Shown: positions 8,230 to 17,074, counted from the stretch's first letter. The stretch is DNA of 36,103 nt from an uncultured Sphingomonas sp. (GCF_937859915.1 NZ_CALMAW010000037.1:1-36103); one strand, 5' to 3'. A program made the numbers and translations. Notes: generated by a model not told the origin, from the sequence alone.

Positions 8230-8865
8230 TTGCACATTACCACGTCTGCGCTCGGCATCGAACTGGCGCACGCGACGCTGCGCGCTGCGGCGCTGTTCCT
8301 CGGCGCCGACGACCTGAGCCCGCGACGATCCGTGGCGCCGAACAAGGTCGTCGGCAACGGCCTGCGGGAGCTCGACCGTTTCCTCAGCATCCTGATCGAC
8401 GAGGTGGCGGTGCAGGCGAGCCGCGACGCCGCCACGCTCGACCGGCTCCGCTCGCGGCGCAACACCGCCAACAAGCTGCGCATGCTCCAGGCGATGCTCG
8501 GCCGCCGCCATCATCCCGATCATCGCCGACTGCGCGCGCTCGGCCGCTCGCGCGACTGCCTCTTCTATTGCGACGGCCGCGTCCGCCGTGCCGACGTGCG
8601 GAGCGGACAGATGATGACCGCGGGCTGGCCCTCGCACGCCGCGGCGGATGCCGGCGACCTGATGACCACCCCGCTCGGCGGCCGACTTGCGGTGCGGCGC
8701 GGCGACATCGACGACGTCTGCCGTTTCTACGCGCGCGTCGCGGACGAGCTGCTCGCGGTCGCGGGCGCGCTGCGGGCCGATCGGCCACGGCACCGCGCCC
8801 CGGTTGTATTTCGGCGCCAGACCGCGCATATAGGCTTGGCTAACGTCGCCTGCGACGGATTCTGA
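8230..8865 (+). CDS. Uncharacterised protein, 211 residues
   Basis: An open frame with the codon use of its neighbours and no competing gene on either strand. The predicted protein is mostly helical and rich in Arg and Ala, with a basic central stretch (LRSRRNTANKLRMLQAMLGRRHH, residues about 77-99) and no signal peptide or membrane span. The start is uncertain: TTG at 8230 has GGAAGG only 3 nt upstream, and an ATT at 8236 would be better spaced. I do not recognise the family. The last 25 residues look less protein-like. It sits between a receiver gene and the cold-shock gene, on the same strand. Confidence 0.55.
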   Translation: MHITTSALGIELAHATLRAAALFLGADDLSPRRSVAPNKVVGNGLRELDRFLSILIDEVAVQASRDAATLDRLRSRRNTANKLRMLQAMLGRRHHPDHRRLRALGRSRDCLFYCDGRVRRADVRSGQMMTAGWPSHAAADAGDLMTTPLGGRLAVRRGDIDDVCRFYARVADELLAVAGALRADRPRHRAPVVFRRQTAHIGLANVACDGF

Positions 8866-8904
8866 CGCCCGAGCGGCATTCTGATCCCTTTCTCGCTTCC
8901 TGGC

Positions 8905-8926
8905 CCTGCAGGCACCGGCCTGCGGG
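8905..8926 (+). other. GC-rich hairpin in the cold-shock gene leader
   Basis: CCTGCAGGC (8905-8913) and GCCTGCGGG (8918-8926) can pair over nine positions, with one G-U pair, around the loop ACCG. This is 27 nt before the cspA-type start. Structured leaders are common in cold-shock mRNAs, but this stem is short and very stable, so a simple transcription or processing signal is as likely. Confidence 0.35.
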
Positions 8927-8953
8927 TTACAAGGCCGCGAAAGGACCTTCTCC

Positions 8954-9160
8954 ATGCCCACCGGCACCGTCAAATTCTTCAATATCGACAAGGGCTATGG
9001 TTTCATTGCCGCCGAAGATGGCTCGGGCGACAGCTTCGTGCACATCACCGCGGTCGAGCGCGCCGGCATGGCGACGCTCAACAAGGACCAGCGCGTCAGC
9101 TACGACCTTGAGGCCGACCGCAGCGGCAAGATGTCCGCGGTCAATCTCCAGGCGGCCTGA
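8954..9160 (+). CDS. Cold-shock domain protein (CspA family)
   Basis: A 68-residue single cold-shock domain that binds single-stranded RNA/DNA and acts as an RNA chaperone. RNP1 is seen as KGYGFI (residues 14-19) and RNP2 as SFVHI; the start MPTGTVKFFN is canonical. A leader with AAAGGA precedes the ATG. It is 6 nt upstream of the IF-1 paralogue, so the two are very likely cotranscribed. This pair suggests a small translation-adjustment operon for stress or cold. Confidence 0.95.
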   Translation: MPTGTVKFFNIDKGYGFIAAEDGSGDSFVHITAVERAGMATLNKDQRVSYDLEADRSGKMSAVNLQAA

Positions 9161-9166
9161 TCGCAT

Positions 9167-9430
9167 ATGGCCAAGGAAGAACCCATGACCTTCGAGGGCC
9201 GGATCGACGAGATCCTGCCCGACGGTCGCTTCCGCGTCTGTCTCGACAATGATCACAAGATCATCGCCTATACGGCGGGGCGGATGCGGCGCGGCCGGAT
9301 CCGGTCGGTCGTCGGCGATGCGGTCCGCGTCGAGATGACACCCTATGATCTCGACAAGGGCCGGATCGTCTATCGCGAGCGCACCCCCGGCGCGCCGGGC
9401 ACGCCCTTCGCGCGCAACAAGCGGCGCTAG
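9167..9430 (+). CDS. infA: Translation initiation factor IF-1 paralogue
   Basis: An OB-fold protein of 87 residues. The start [20 protein letters not shown] and the R-x-R-G-R-I-x-S-V-V-G-D segment match IF-1, which binds the ribosomal A site during initiation. It is longer than the usual ~72 residues, with a basic C-terminal tail ([13 protein letters not shown]). Its place behind a cold-shock gene suggests a second, condition-specific IF-1 rather than the housekeeping copy; this is inference. A second ATG at 9185 has a better Shine-Dalgarno (AAGGAAGA), but MAKEE is the conserved family start. Confidence 0.88.
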   Translation: MAKEEPMTFEGRIDEILPDGRFRVCLDNDHKIIAYTAGRMRRGRIRSVVGDAVRVEMTPYDLDKGRIVYRERTPGAPGTPFARNKRR

Positions 9431-9451
9431 CGCCCATTCAAACTACCATCA

Positions 9452-9466
9452 CCCGGCGCTGCCGGG
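9452..9466 (+). other. Perfect short hairpin between infA-type gene and small ORF
   Basis: CCCGGC and GCCGGG pair perfectly around GCT. It lacks a U-tract, and the AAGGA ribosome binding site of the next small gene begins 4 nt later. It may be a weak terminator, an mRNA end-protecting stem, or simply part of the spacer. Confidence 0.35.
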
Positions 9467-9479
9467 CTCAAGGATATCA

Positions 9480-9617
9480 ATGTTCGTTCAATCGCTGAAT
9501 AAGTTCGTTTCTTCACACCACACCGACTCCCGTCCGGCCCGCGCTGCCTTGGCAGCGCCCACCTTCCCGCTATCGCGCAGCGACTGGCAGCGGATCGTCG
9601 CCGAGATGCTCGACTAG
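9480..9617 (+). CDS. Small protein, 45 residues, function unknown
   Basis: An ORF starting MFVQSLNKFVSS and ending FPLSRSDWQRIVAEMLD. The ATG has a good AAGGA site at 9470-9474 (5-nt spacing), and a strong terminator follows 11 nt after the stop, so it looks like the last gene of the csp-infA unit. The C-terminal amphipathic stretch with W and acidic ends is the most protein-like part. It has no signal peptide or membrane span. I do not recognise a described family. A real small gene is more likely than chance because start signal, length and terminator fit together. Confidence 0.6.
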   Translation: MFVQSLNKFVSSHHTDSRPARAALAAPTFPLSRSDWQRIVAEMLD

Positions 9618-9628
9618 GCAAAACACGT

Positions 9629-9656
9629 ATCGGGCCGGAGTATCCTCCGGCCCGAT
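9629..9656. terminator. Bidirectional intrinsic terminator
   Basis: A perfect 12-bp stem (ATCGGGCCGGAG and CTCCGGCCCGAT) with the loop TATC lies between convergent genes. Reading the minus strand, the stem is followed by ACGTGTTTTGCC, giving a short U-run for the molybdopterin oxidoreductase mRNA, which ends 18 nt before the stem. On the plus strand there is no U-run, so termination there would be weaker. Confidence 0.75.
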
Positions 9657-9673
9657 CGCCTGTCCGGCCACCG

Positions 9674-11962
9674 TCATGCCCTGATCCGCACCGGCACCGA
9701 CTTCGCGGCCGGGACATGGCTCTCCTCGGCATAATGCTCGACCGACATCAGCACGTTGCACTCCGGATAATAGGCACCCAGGCACCCTTCGGGGATGCTG
9801 TAGGGCATAACAATCAGCCCTTCACGCGCACGCGTCTTGCCGTCCTCGGCATCGCTTTCGAGCGCGACGATCTGGCCCTCGTTCAGGCCCGCCCTGGCGA
9901 TGTCCTTCTCGTTCATGAACAGCACGTCGCGCGTGTTCTTGACGCCACGGAAGCGGTCGTAATAGCCGTAGATCGTGGTGTTGAACTGGTCGTTCGAGCG
10001 CAGCGTCATCAGCCGGTAGCGCCCCTCCGCATCGTCGAATCCGGTCGCCGACAGCCCCGTCGGCGCCAGAAACTCGGCCTTGCCGCTCTTGGTCAGCCAG
10101 ACGCGCTCGGTGGCCTTATTGCCCTTCCAGAAACCGCCGGGCTGGAACAGCCGCTGGTTGAAGTCCTTGAACGGCTCGGGATACGTCGCCTCGATCGCAT
10201 CTCGGATCTTGCTATAGTCCGCCACCCAGGCTTCCCAGTCGAGCTTGGGATTGGGCGCCAGCAACCGCGAGGCGAGCCCCGCCACGATCGCCGGCTCGGA
10301 GAGCAGATGCGGACTCGCCGGCTCGGCCTTGCCGCGCGAGCCGTGGATGCAGCTGGTCGAATCCTCCATCGACACGGCTTGCGGGCCCGAGGTCTGATCG
10401 TCGCGCTCGATCCGGCCGAGGCAGGGCAGCAGATAGGTGACCGCACCCGGGAAGAGATGGTTGCGATTGAGCTTGGTCGCGATCTGCACCGACAGCGTCA
10501 ACCGCGGCCACGCCTCCTCCATCGCCGCCGTCTCTGGCACCGCGCGCAGGAAATTGCCGCCGAGGGCGACGAACGCTTTCACTTTTCCGTCGATGACGCC
10601 GCGGCAGCTCTCGACCGTGTCGAGCCCTTTTTCGCGTGGCGCGGTGAAGCCGTATTGCGCTTCGATCTTGTCAACCGGGACGAGTTCGGTCTTCTCGGTA
10701 ATGCCGACGGTGCGCTGGCCCTGCACGTTGGAATGGCCGCGCACCGGCGTCGGCCCCGCCCCTGGCTTGCCGATGTTGCCGCGCATCAGCAGCAGGTTGA
10801 CGATCATGCGGACGTTCTCGACGCCCTTGACGTGCTGGGTCAGCCCCATGCCGTAGATCGCCATCACCGCCTTCGCCTTGGCGTAGAGTTTGGCGGACTC
10901 GGTGATCTCGTCGCGTCCGAGCCCGGACTCGCGCTCGATATCGTCCCATGTCGCGGCGCGCACCGCGGCAAGGAAGTCATCGAAGCCCTTGGTGTGCTCG
11001 GCGATGAAGGCATGGTCGAGCACGCGCTCGGTGCCGGCCGTCTCGGCCGCGTCGTCCCAATCAACGAGGCATTTGGCGATGCCCATCATCGCGCCGAGAT
11101 CGCCGCCCGCCTTGACCTGATGATATTGCGTCGAGATGCGCGTCTCGCTGCGCGTCGCCATCTCGAACGGGCTCTGCGGATCGGTGAAGCGCTCGAGCCC
11201 GCGCTCGCGAAGCGGGTTGAAGGTCACGATCTCGACGCCGCGCTTGCGGCACGAACGCAGGTCGTGGAGCATCCGCGGGGCGTTCGACCCGACATTCTGC
11301 CCGAAGAACAGGATCATGTCGCACTGCTCGAAATCCTCGAGCCGCGTCGTGCCGACCGGCACGCCGATCGCGCTCTTGAGGCCGACCGAAGTCGATTCGT
11401 GGCACATGTTCGAGCTGTCGGGAAGATTCTGGTTGCCGTACATCCGCGCCATCAGCCCGTACATGTACGACGCCTCGAGGCTGGTCCGCCCCGACGAATA
11501 GAAAACGACCGACTTGGGATCGAGCGGCTTCAGCTCGCTGGCGATCTCGCGGAACGCGTCCGCCCAGGAGCAGGCGAGATACTTGTCGCTCGCCGGGTCG
11601 TAGCGGAGCGGATGGGTCAGCCGGCCGTGCTGTTCGAGATCATAGTCCTTCCAGCCGCGCAGTTCGGTCAGCGTGTGCTCGGCGAAAAATTCGGGCGTGG
11701 TGCGATAGGTGGTGAGCTCCCAGGCGGTCGCCTTCGCGCCCTCCTCGCAGAATTCGGCCGGGTGATGCTTGGCCGGCTTGGGCCAGGCGCAGCTCACGCA
11801 CATGAAGCCGTCCGGCTTGTTCTGCCGGCCGAGCTCGCGATAGGCCTCGGCAGACATCTTCTCGCGCGGCAGGATGTCGGCGAGCGAGCGCACGGATCCC
11901 CAGCCCCCGGCGGGGCCCGTATAGGGCGTGAGGTCGGGCGCGTCGGATCGTTGTTTGGCCAT
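9674..11962 (-). CDS. Molybdopterin oxidoreductase, FdhF/YdeP-type formate dehydrogenase alpha homologue
   Basis: A cytoplasmic (no Tat signal) molybdenum enzyme of 762 residues related to formate dehydrogenase alpha subunits. An N-terminal cysteine motif (C55-V-S-C58 and C72 in EFCEEGAKA) gives three Fe-S ligands. The molybdenum-ligand position is C187 in NMCHES, where E. coli FDH-H has selenocysteine. The C-terminal MopB-binding region includes LMTLRSNDQFNTTIYG. The frame extends upstream to 12043, but the ATG at 11962 has GAAGGG at proper spacing and begins with the family-like MAKQ. It stands alone, with no beta/gamma subunit, accessory FdhD gene or transporter beside it. The real substrate is unproven; the YdeP group has been linked to acid resistance in E. 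coli. Confidence 0.88.
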   Translation of the reverse strand: MAKQRSDAPDLTPYTGPAGGWGSVRSLADILPREKMSAEAYRELGRQNKPDGFMCVSCAWPKPAKHHPAEFCEEGAKATAWELTTYRTTPEFFAEHTLTELRGWKDYDLEQHGRLTHPLRYDPASDKYLACSWADAFREIASELKPLDPKSVVFYSSGRTSLEASYMYGLMARMYGNQNLPDSSNMCHESTSVGLKSAIGVPVGTTRLEDFEQCDMILFFGQNVGSNAPRMLHDLRSCRKRGVEIVTFNPLRERGLERFTDPQSPFEMATRSETRISTQYHQVKAGGDLGAMMGIAKCLVDWDDAAETAGTERVLDHAFIAEHTKGFDDFLAAVRAATWDDIERESGLGRDEITESAKLYAKAKAVMAIYGMGLTQHVKGVENVRMIVNLLLMRGNIGKPGAGPTPVRGHSNVQGQRTVGITEKTELVPVDKIEAQYGFTAPREKGLDTVESCRGVIDGKVKAFVALGGNFLRAVPETAAMEEAWPRLTLSVQIATKLNRNHLFPGAVTYLLPCLGRIERDDQTSGPQAVSMEDSTSCIHGSRGKAEPASPHLLSEPAIVAGLASRLLAPNPKLDWEAWVADYSKIRDAIEATYPEPFKDFNQRLFQPGGFWKGNKATERVWLTKSGKAEFLAPTGLSATGFDDAEGRYRLMTLRSNDQFNTTIYGYYDRFRGVKNTRDVLFMNEKDIARAGLNEGQIVALESDAEDGKTRAREGLIVMPYSIPEGCLGAYYPECNVLMSVEHYAEESHVPAAKSVPVRIRA

Positions 11963-12022
11963 GATAATCCCTTCGTGCCGTCCAACGTACCCGACGCCGC
12001 GCGGTGCCATCCGCCAGCCGAT

Positions 12023-12037
12023 CAGGTCGCTGACCTG
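12023..12037. promoter_or_regulatory. Perfect dyad CAGGTCGCTGACCTG between divergent genes
   Basis: The arms CAGGTC and GACCTG are exact reverse complements around GCT. The dyad lies in the 129-bp region between the divergent molybdoenzyme and phytochrome genes, 61 bp from one start and 55 bp from the other. It is a plausible operator for one or both. No cognate regulator is visible. Confidence 0.35.
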
Positions 12038-12091
12038 TATCAAGCCACCACTTTCCAGTGCGCTGGTCTGACGCTAGGGAGGCTGACGCTT

Positions 12092-14656
12092 ATGGTGCAT
12101 TCCGAAAACGTTCCGGTCGATCTGACCAATTGCGATCGCGAGCCGATCCACATTCCCGGCAGCATCCAGCCGCACGGCTCGATGCTGGTCTGCGATGGCG
12201 ACGGCCGGATCACGCACGCATCTGCCAATATCGCCGCCTTCCTCGGCCGCGAGGGGGCGTCGCTCATCGATCTGTCGATCACCGACGTGCTCGGCAGCGC
12301 GGTCGCGCACGATCTGCGCAACGCGGCGATGCGGTCGGGCGGATCGCATATCGCCGGGCTGCTGCTCGACATCCGCCTGCCCGATGCGCCCGCGCCGCTC
12401 GACATCGCGGTGCACAGCTATCAGGAGCGGATGTTCGTCGAGTTCGAGCCCAGCGATCCCGGCCGCGGCAATGCGCAGGACGCGCTTGACCTCACCCAGT
12501 CGCTGGTCCGCCGCATCGGTCTCGAATCCGACGTCAAGGCGATCGCGACGACCGGCGCGCGGCTGGCCCGCGCGATGCTCGGCTACGACCGGGTGATGGT
12601 CTATCAATTCCTGCACAATGGCGCGGGGCAGGTGATCGCGGAGGCCAAGCGCGGCGACATGACCAGCTTCATGGGTCAGCGCTTCCCCGCCTCCGACATT
12701 CCGTTCCAGGCGCGTCGGCTCTATCTGGTCAATCCGATCCGCATCATCAGCGACGTGACTTACGCGCCGGTGCCCTTGTTGCCGCCGCTCAGCTCCAACG
12801 CCGAGCCGATCGACATGTCGTTCGCGCAGCTGCGCTCGGTGTCGCCGATCCACTGCGAATATCTGCAGAATATGGGGGTGGCGGCGTCGCTGTCGATCTC
12901 GATCGTGGTCAACGGCACGCTGTGGGGGCTGATCGCCTGCCACCATGACAGCCGCAAGACCGTGCCGATGCCGATGCGGATCGGCGCCGAGCTCTTCGGC
13001 CAATATTTCTCGCTCCAGATCGCGGTGGCGGAGCGTCGCGCCGAGGTGCTGGCGGCGACCGAGGCGCGCGAGCAGCTGACGCAGATCGTCGCGCAGCAGG
13101 CCGACGACGAGAGCATCGCCGAGACATTGACGCGCAATCTCGCCGACATCAGCCGATTGATGCGCGCGGATGGCGCCGGGCTGTGGATCGACGGCATCTG
13201 GCATGCCGAGGGCGCCGCGCCCTCCGTCGACGAGCTCGGCGGCCTGATCGCGTTGACCAACCGCGCGTCCGCCGGTGCGATCTGGAGCACCAGCGACCTC
13301 GTCGAGCTGATGGGCCCCGGCGCGGGCTTCGGTGACGCGATCGCGGGGATGCTCGCCATCCCGATTTCGTCGCTGCCGCGTGACTATCTCCTGCTGTTCC
13401 GCAGCGAGGAGGCGCATAATATCGCATGGGCCGGCGAACCGGTGAAGCGGGTCGTTGCGACCCCGTCGGGCGATCGGCTGACGCCGCGCGGCAGTTTCGA
13501 GACGTGGCGCGAGGACGTGCGCGGCAAGTCGCGGCCGTGGACCGCCGCCGAGATCGCGGTCGCCGAGGCGACCCGCACCTATCTGCGCGACGTCGTGCTG
13601 CGCTACAGCGAGGTCACCGCCGACGAGCGCACGCGCACCGAGCAGCGCCGCCGCGTGCTCAACGACGAGCTCAATCACCGCGTCAAAAACATCATCGCGC
13701 TGGTCAAGTCGATCGCCCTCCAGACCGGCGCGCACGCCGTCAGCGTCGAGGAATATTCCGCGTCGCTCGAAGGCCGACTGCGCGCGCTCGCCTTCGCCCA
13801 CGACCAGTCGCTCGGCGGCAGCAGCGGCGAGCTGGTGACGCTGATCGAGGCCGAGGCGAGCCTTCACCGCTATGGCGCGATCCCCGATCGGGTGATGGTC
13901 GAGGGCCCGTCGGTCGGGCTCGACGACCGCACCTTCGGCGTGCTCGCGCTCGTCATCCACGAGATGATGACCAACGCCGCCAAATATGGCGCGCTGTCGG
14001 TCCCGGCAGGGCAGTTGCGGATCAGTTGGGCGATCACCGAGGCCGGTGACTGCGCGATCGACTGGCGGGAGAGCGGCGGCCCCGCGGTTACCAAGCCGAC
14101 CCGCACCGGCTTCGGCAGCAAGCTGGTCCACAGCACGATCGCCTACGACCTGCGGGGATCGGCCGACATCGCCTATGAGCCCGATGGGGTCCGCGCGCGC
14201 TTCGTCATTCCCGCGGAGCACCTTACCACGCTAACCGCGCCGCGGCCGGTCGCTGTCGGCGCCGAGACGCGAACGGTGTTGCTGGCTGGGCTCGACGTCT
14301 TGCTGGTCGAGGATCAGGCGCTGATCGCGATGGACACCGAAGAAACGCTGATGCGGCTCGGCGTGCGCCGCGTCCGATCGTTGCCGAACGCCGAGGACGC
14401 GCTCGCGGCGATCGCATCCGCCTGCCCCGACTGCGCGGTGCTCGACTTCAACCTCGGTGAGGATACGTCGGCCGGGGTCGCCGACGATCTGGTCACGCGC
14501 GGCGTTCCGTTCATCTTCGCCACGGGCTATGGCGATTCGGTGATGATCCCCGAGCGGTTCCGCGACGTCCCGCTGGTCCGCAAGCCGATCAGCGCGGCGA
14601 TGCTGGCGGACAAGCTTGATCAGGCACGCAGCCTGGTGCCGCGGCAAGCGGGCTGA
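12092..14656 (+). CDS. Hybrid bacteriophytochrome histidine kinase (PAS-GAF-PHY-HWE kinase-receiver)
   Basis: A red/far-red light sensor of 854 residues. The biliverdin-attaching cysteine is C14 (NCDREPIHIPGSIQPHG), at the usual bacteriophytochrome place. The GAF domain has PASDIP (199-204) and SPIHCEYLQNMGV. The PHY tongue motif reads PRGSFETWRE. The kinase is of the HWE/HisKA_2 type, with phosphoacceptor H529 in LNHRVKNI and an N-box NAAKYGALS. A receiver ends the protein (phosphoacceptor D785 in VLDFNLG). The ATG at 12092 follows TAGGGAGG by 9 nt. The same frame is open far upstream, but that part is antisense to the molybdoenzyme. No heme oxygenase gene is adjacent, so biliverdin must come from elsewhere. 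Confidence 0.94.
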   Translation: MVHSENVPVDLTNCDREPIHIPGSIQPHGSMLVCDGDGRITHASANIAAFLGREGASLIDLSITDVLGSAVAHDLRNAAMRSGGSHIAGLLLDIRLPDAPAPLDIAVHSYQERMFVEFEPSDPGRGNAQDALDLTQSLVRRIGLESDVKAIATTGARLARAMLGYDRVMVYQFLHNGAGQVIAEAKRGDMTSFMGQRFPASDIPFQARRLYLVNPIRIISDVTYAPVPLLPPLSSNAEPIDMSFAQLRSVSPIHCEYLQNMGVAASLSISIVVNGTLWGLIACHHDSRKTVPMPMRIGAELFGQYFSLQIAVAERRAEVLAATEAREQLTQIVAQQADDESIAETLTRNLADISRLMRADGAGLWIDGIWHAEGAAPSVDELGGLIALTNRASAGAIWSTSDLVELMGPGAGFGDAIAGMLAIPISSLPRDYLLLFRSEEAHNIAWAGEPVKRVVATPSGDRLTPRGSFETWREDVRGKSRPWTAAEIAVAEATRTYLRDVVLRYSEVTADERTRTEQRRRVLNDELNHRVKNIIALVKSIALQTGAHAVSVEEYSASLEGRLRALAFAHDQSLGGSSGELVTLIEAEASLHRYGAIPDRVMVEGPSVGLDDRTFGVLALVIHEMMTNAAKYGALSVPAGQLRISWAITEAGDCAIDWRESGGPAVTKPTRTGFGSKLVHSTIAYDLRGSADIAYEPDGVRARFVIPAEHLTTLTAPRPVAVGAETRTVLLAGLDVLLVEDQALIAMDTEETLMRLGVRRVRSLPNAEDALAAIASACPDCAVLDFNLGEDTSAGVADDLVTRGVPFIFATGYGDSVMIPERFRDVPLVRKPISAAMLADKLDQARSLVPRQAG

Positions 14657-14795
14657 GACCGCTGCCCCAGCCCGCCCCAGCGGTTCATTGCAGTAACGCA
14701 CCGTTACCCCGGGTGCGGAACACAAACGCGGTCCTCGGCGCAACGCCGCGGAGACGAGGCTTCAATCCCACAGCATCCCCCTCTATCTTCCCGAC

Positions 14796-15458
14796 ATGAT
14801 CGTCCCTGCCCTGTCCCGTCGCGACCTGCTGCGGTCCGCATCGGCCGGTGTGGCCGCGTCGATATGCGCCGTCCCCGCCGCCTCGGCCCAGCACGGCCTC
14901 GCCGCCGCCGCGACCGGTGTCGATCCATGGCTCATCGATCGGGCCCTGCTCGCCTTGGCTGAGCACAATGCGGCGGTCTGGTCGCGTGATGTGGTCGCGA
15001 TCGCCGATTTCGGGCTGCCGTCGGCGACGCCGCGCTTCCATTTGGTCGACATTCTCTCCGGCACCACGACCAGTCTGCGGGTGGCGCATGGGCGTGGCTC
15101 GGATCCCGATCATAGCGGGATGCTCCAGAGCTTCTCGAACATCGAGGGATCCGCCGCCACGTCGGAGGGCGCCTACCTTACCGGCGACACCTATGCGGGA
15201 GTCCACGGCCTGTCGCGCCGGCTGGTCGGGCTCGATCCGAGCGACGACCGGGCCGAGGCGCGTGCGGTCGTGATCCATGCCGCTTGGTATGCCGATCCCG
15301 ACATGGTCGCCAAACAGGGCAAGCTCGGGCGTAGCGACGGTTGCTTCGCGTTCGGCGAGCAGGACATCGCGCTGGTGCTCGCGCGGCTTGCGCCCGGCCG
15401 GCTGATCTATGCCGGCCGGGCGCGCGAGGCTCAGAACAGTTTGGAGAAGATCAGGTAG
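14796..15458 (+). CDS. Exported L,D-transpeptidase-like (YkuD_2/murein catalytic) protein
   Basis: A 220-residue secreted protein with a twin-arginine-like signal (LSRRDLLRSASAG, cleavage near AASAQ). The rest matches the murein L,D-transpeptidase catalytic-domain family: H161 in VVIHAAWYA and C183 in GRSDGCFAF are the likely catalytic histidine and cysteine. Such enzymes act on peptidoglycan in the periplasm, although this subfamily is poorly characterised. Its 3' end overlaps the convergent pit gene by 28 nt. The upstream 139 bp hold a weak hairpin after the phytochrome gene and no clear promoter. Confidence 0.8.
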   Translation: MIVPALSRRDLLRSASAGVAASICAVPAASAQHGLAAAATGVDPWLIDRALLALAEHNAAVWSRDVVAIADFGLPSATPRFHLVDILSGTTTSLRVAHGRGSDPDHSGMLQSFSNIEGSAATSEGAYLTGDTYAGVHGLSRRLVGLDPSDDRAEARAVVIHAAWYADPDMVAKQGKLGRSDGCFAFGEQDIALVLARLAPGRLIYAGRAREAQNSLEKIR

Positions 15459-17035
15459 AGAAGGCCAGCGAGCAGCATCGAGCAAGGCAAGGTCAGCACC
15501 CACGCCATCACCAGGTTGCGGATCGTGCTCATCTGGAGGCCCGAGCGGTTCGCCGCCATCGTCCCGGCCACGCCGGACGAGAGCACATGCGTCGTCGAGA
15601 CGGGTAGGCCGAAGCTGTCGGCAAGCCCGATCGTCGCCATCGCGACGAGCTCGGCGGAGGCGCCCTGCGCGTAGGTGAGATGCGACTTCCCGATCTTCTC
15701 GCCGACGGTGACGACGATCCGCTTCCAGCCGACCATCGTTCCCAGTCCCAGCGCCATCGCGACCGCGACCTTGACCCAGGTCGGGATGAAGCGGGTCGCC
15801 TTGTCGAGGCTGGCCTTGTACGTGGTCAGCTTGGCGGAATCGGTGCCCTGGAAGGCACCCTTCTTGTCGGCGGTGAGCTTCTTGATCGCCTCGGAGGCCA
15901 GATACATGTCGTTGCGCATGTTCTTCGAGGCGCCCGCCGGGACCTGCGCCAGCGTCTTGTACCCGCCAACCTGGCGATCGATGTCGACGACCAGCGCGCC
16001 AAGCGACGGAACGGTATCGGGCCTCAACGACTTGGTCGTGAGGAAATTGGTGACCGCCGCGCGCGCATCGGCACCGGCGGCAACACCATTGGCATGGGCA
16101 CCGAGCACCTGCGCGGCAGCCGACGAATTGCTGTGGAACTGCGCCTCATATTGCGCGGGCACGGCGCGGTTGAGCGCATAGGCGGTGGGCACGGTGCCGA
16201 TCAGGATCAGCATGATCAGGCCCATGCCCTTCTGCCCGTCGTTCGACCCATGCGCGAAGCTGACGCCCGTGCAGGTGAAGATCAGCAAGGCGCGGATCCC
16301 GAGCGGCGGCGGCGCACCGTCCTTGGGCGTCTCGTACAATTCCTTGTTCTTGATCAGCAGCTTGGCGACCCAGAACAGAAGCGCGGATCCGGCGAAACCG
16401 AGGATCGGCGAGATCAGCAGCGACCAGCCGATCGTCGCTGCCTGGCCCCATTCGACCCCCGAGGTGCCGCCGCGGCCGTGGAGCAGCGCATTGGCGACGC
16501 CGACACCGATGATCGACCCGACGAGCGTGTGCGAACTGGAATTGGGAATACCGAACAGCCAGGTCGACAGGTTCCAGATGATCGCGGCGATCAGCAGTGC
16601 GAACACCATGGCGAATCCGGCGTCCGAGCCGACCTGGAGGATCAGCTCGACCGGCAGCAGCGAGACGATGCTGAATGCGACCGCGCCGGTCGACAGCAGC
16701 ACGCCGAGGAAGTTGAAGAAACCCGACCAGACGACGGCGATCTGCGCGGGCATCGAATTGGTGTAGATCACGGTCGCGACCGCATTGGCGGTGTCGTGGA
16801 AACCGTTGACGAATTCGAAGCCCAGCGCGACCAGCAGCGCGACGAACAGCAGCACGAAGGGCAGGATCGCGGTGGCATGTACGCCTGCTGCGCTGGCATC
16901 GGCATAGATGCTCGAGGCAACATAGCCGACCGCGACGAGGACGGCGGCGAGAAAGCCGAAGCCCCCCGCCTTGCCGAGCCCCTTGTCGAGATCGGCGCGG
17001 CCGACCGATTGCGGTTGCGCTATGGTCGCGTTCAT
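15431..17035 (-). CDS. pit: Low-affinity inorganic phosphate transporter (Pit family)
   Basis: An inner-membrane phosphate symporter, 534 residues. Both halves carry the duplicated PF01384 signature: EFVNGFHDTANAVATVIYT near the N terminus and LADSFGLPVSTTHVLSSG near the C terminus. A hydrophilic domain of about 120 residues lies between the membrane halves, as in other long proteobacterial Pit proteins. The N terminus has an extra membrane segment. A candidate PhoB box lies 40 bp upstream, so the gene may respond to phosphate starvation. It is divergent from the KirBac gene and convergent with the transpeptidase-like gene. Confidence 0.95.
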   Translation of the reverse strand: MNATIAQPQSVGRADLDKGLGKAGGFGFLAAVLVAVGYVASSIYADASAAGVHATAILPFVLLFVALLVALGFEFVNGFHDTANAVATVIYTNSMPAQIAVVWSGFFNFLGVLLSTGAVAFSIVSLLPVELILQVGSDAGFAMVFALLIAAIIWNLSTWLFGIPNSSSHTLVGSIIGVGVANALLHGRGGTSGVEWGQAATIGWSLLISPILGFAGSALLFWVAKLLIKNKELYETPKDGAPPPLGIRALLIFTCTGVSFAHGSNDGQKGMGLIMLILIGTVPTAYALNRAVPAQYEAQFHSNSSAAAQVLGAHANGVAAGADARAAVTNFLTTKSLRPDTVPSLGALVVDIDRQVGGYKTLAQVPAGASKNMRNDMYLASEAIKKLTADKKGAFQGTDSAKLTTYKASLDKATRFIPTWVKVAVAMALGLGTMVGWKRIVVTVGEKIGKSHLTYAQGASAELVAMATIGLADSFGLPVSTTHVLSSGVAGTMAANRSGLQMSTIRNLVMAWVLTLPCSMLLAGLLYLIFSKLF

Positions 17036-17074
17036 CGTGAATCTCCCGTTAGGGGAAAGACCTATCGCGGCGAT

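Noticed and set aside
9716-12091. Upstream part of a 1646-codon plus-strand open frame that joins to the phytochrome gene
   Set aside because: It is antisense to the molybdopterin oxidoreductase, whose protein is a clear family member; the translated text is Arg/Ala/His-rich low-information sequence. The phytochrome start at 12092 has its own ribosome binding site.
12074-14221. 715-codon minus-strand frame opposite the phytochrome gene
   Set aside because: It is a shadow of a gene with a complete set of phytochrome motifs; no family motif or ribosome binding site is seen in the shadow.
14658-14684. Terminator after the phytochrome gene
   Set aside because: ACCGCTG and CAGCGGT can pair over 7 bp, but the loop is 13 nt and no U-run follows, so the evidence is too weak to call.
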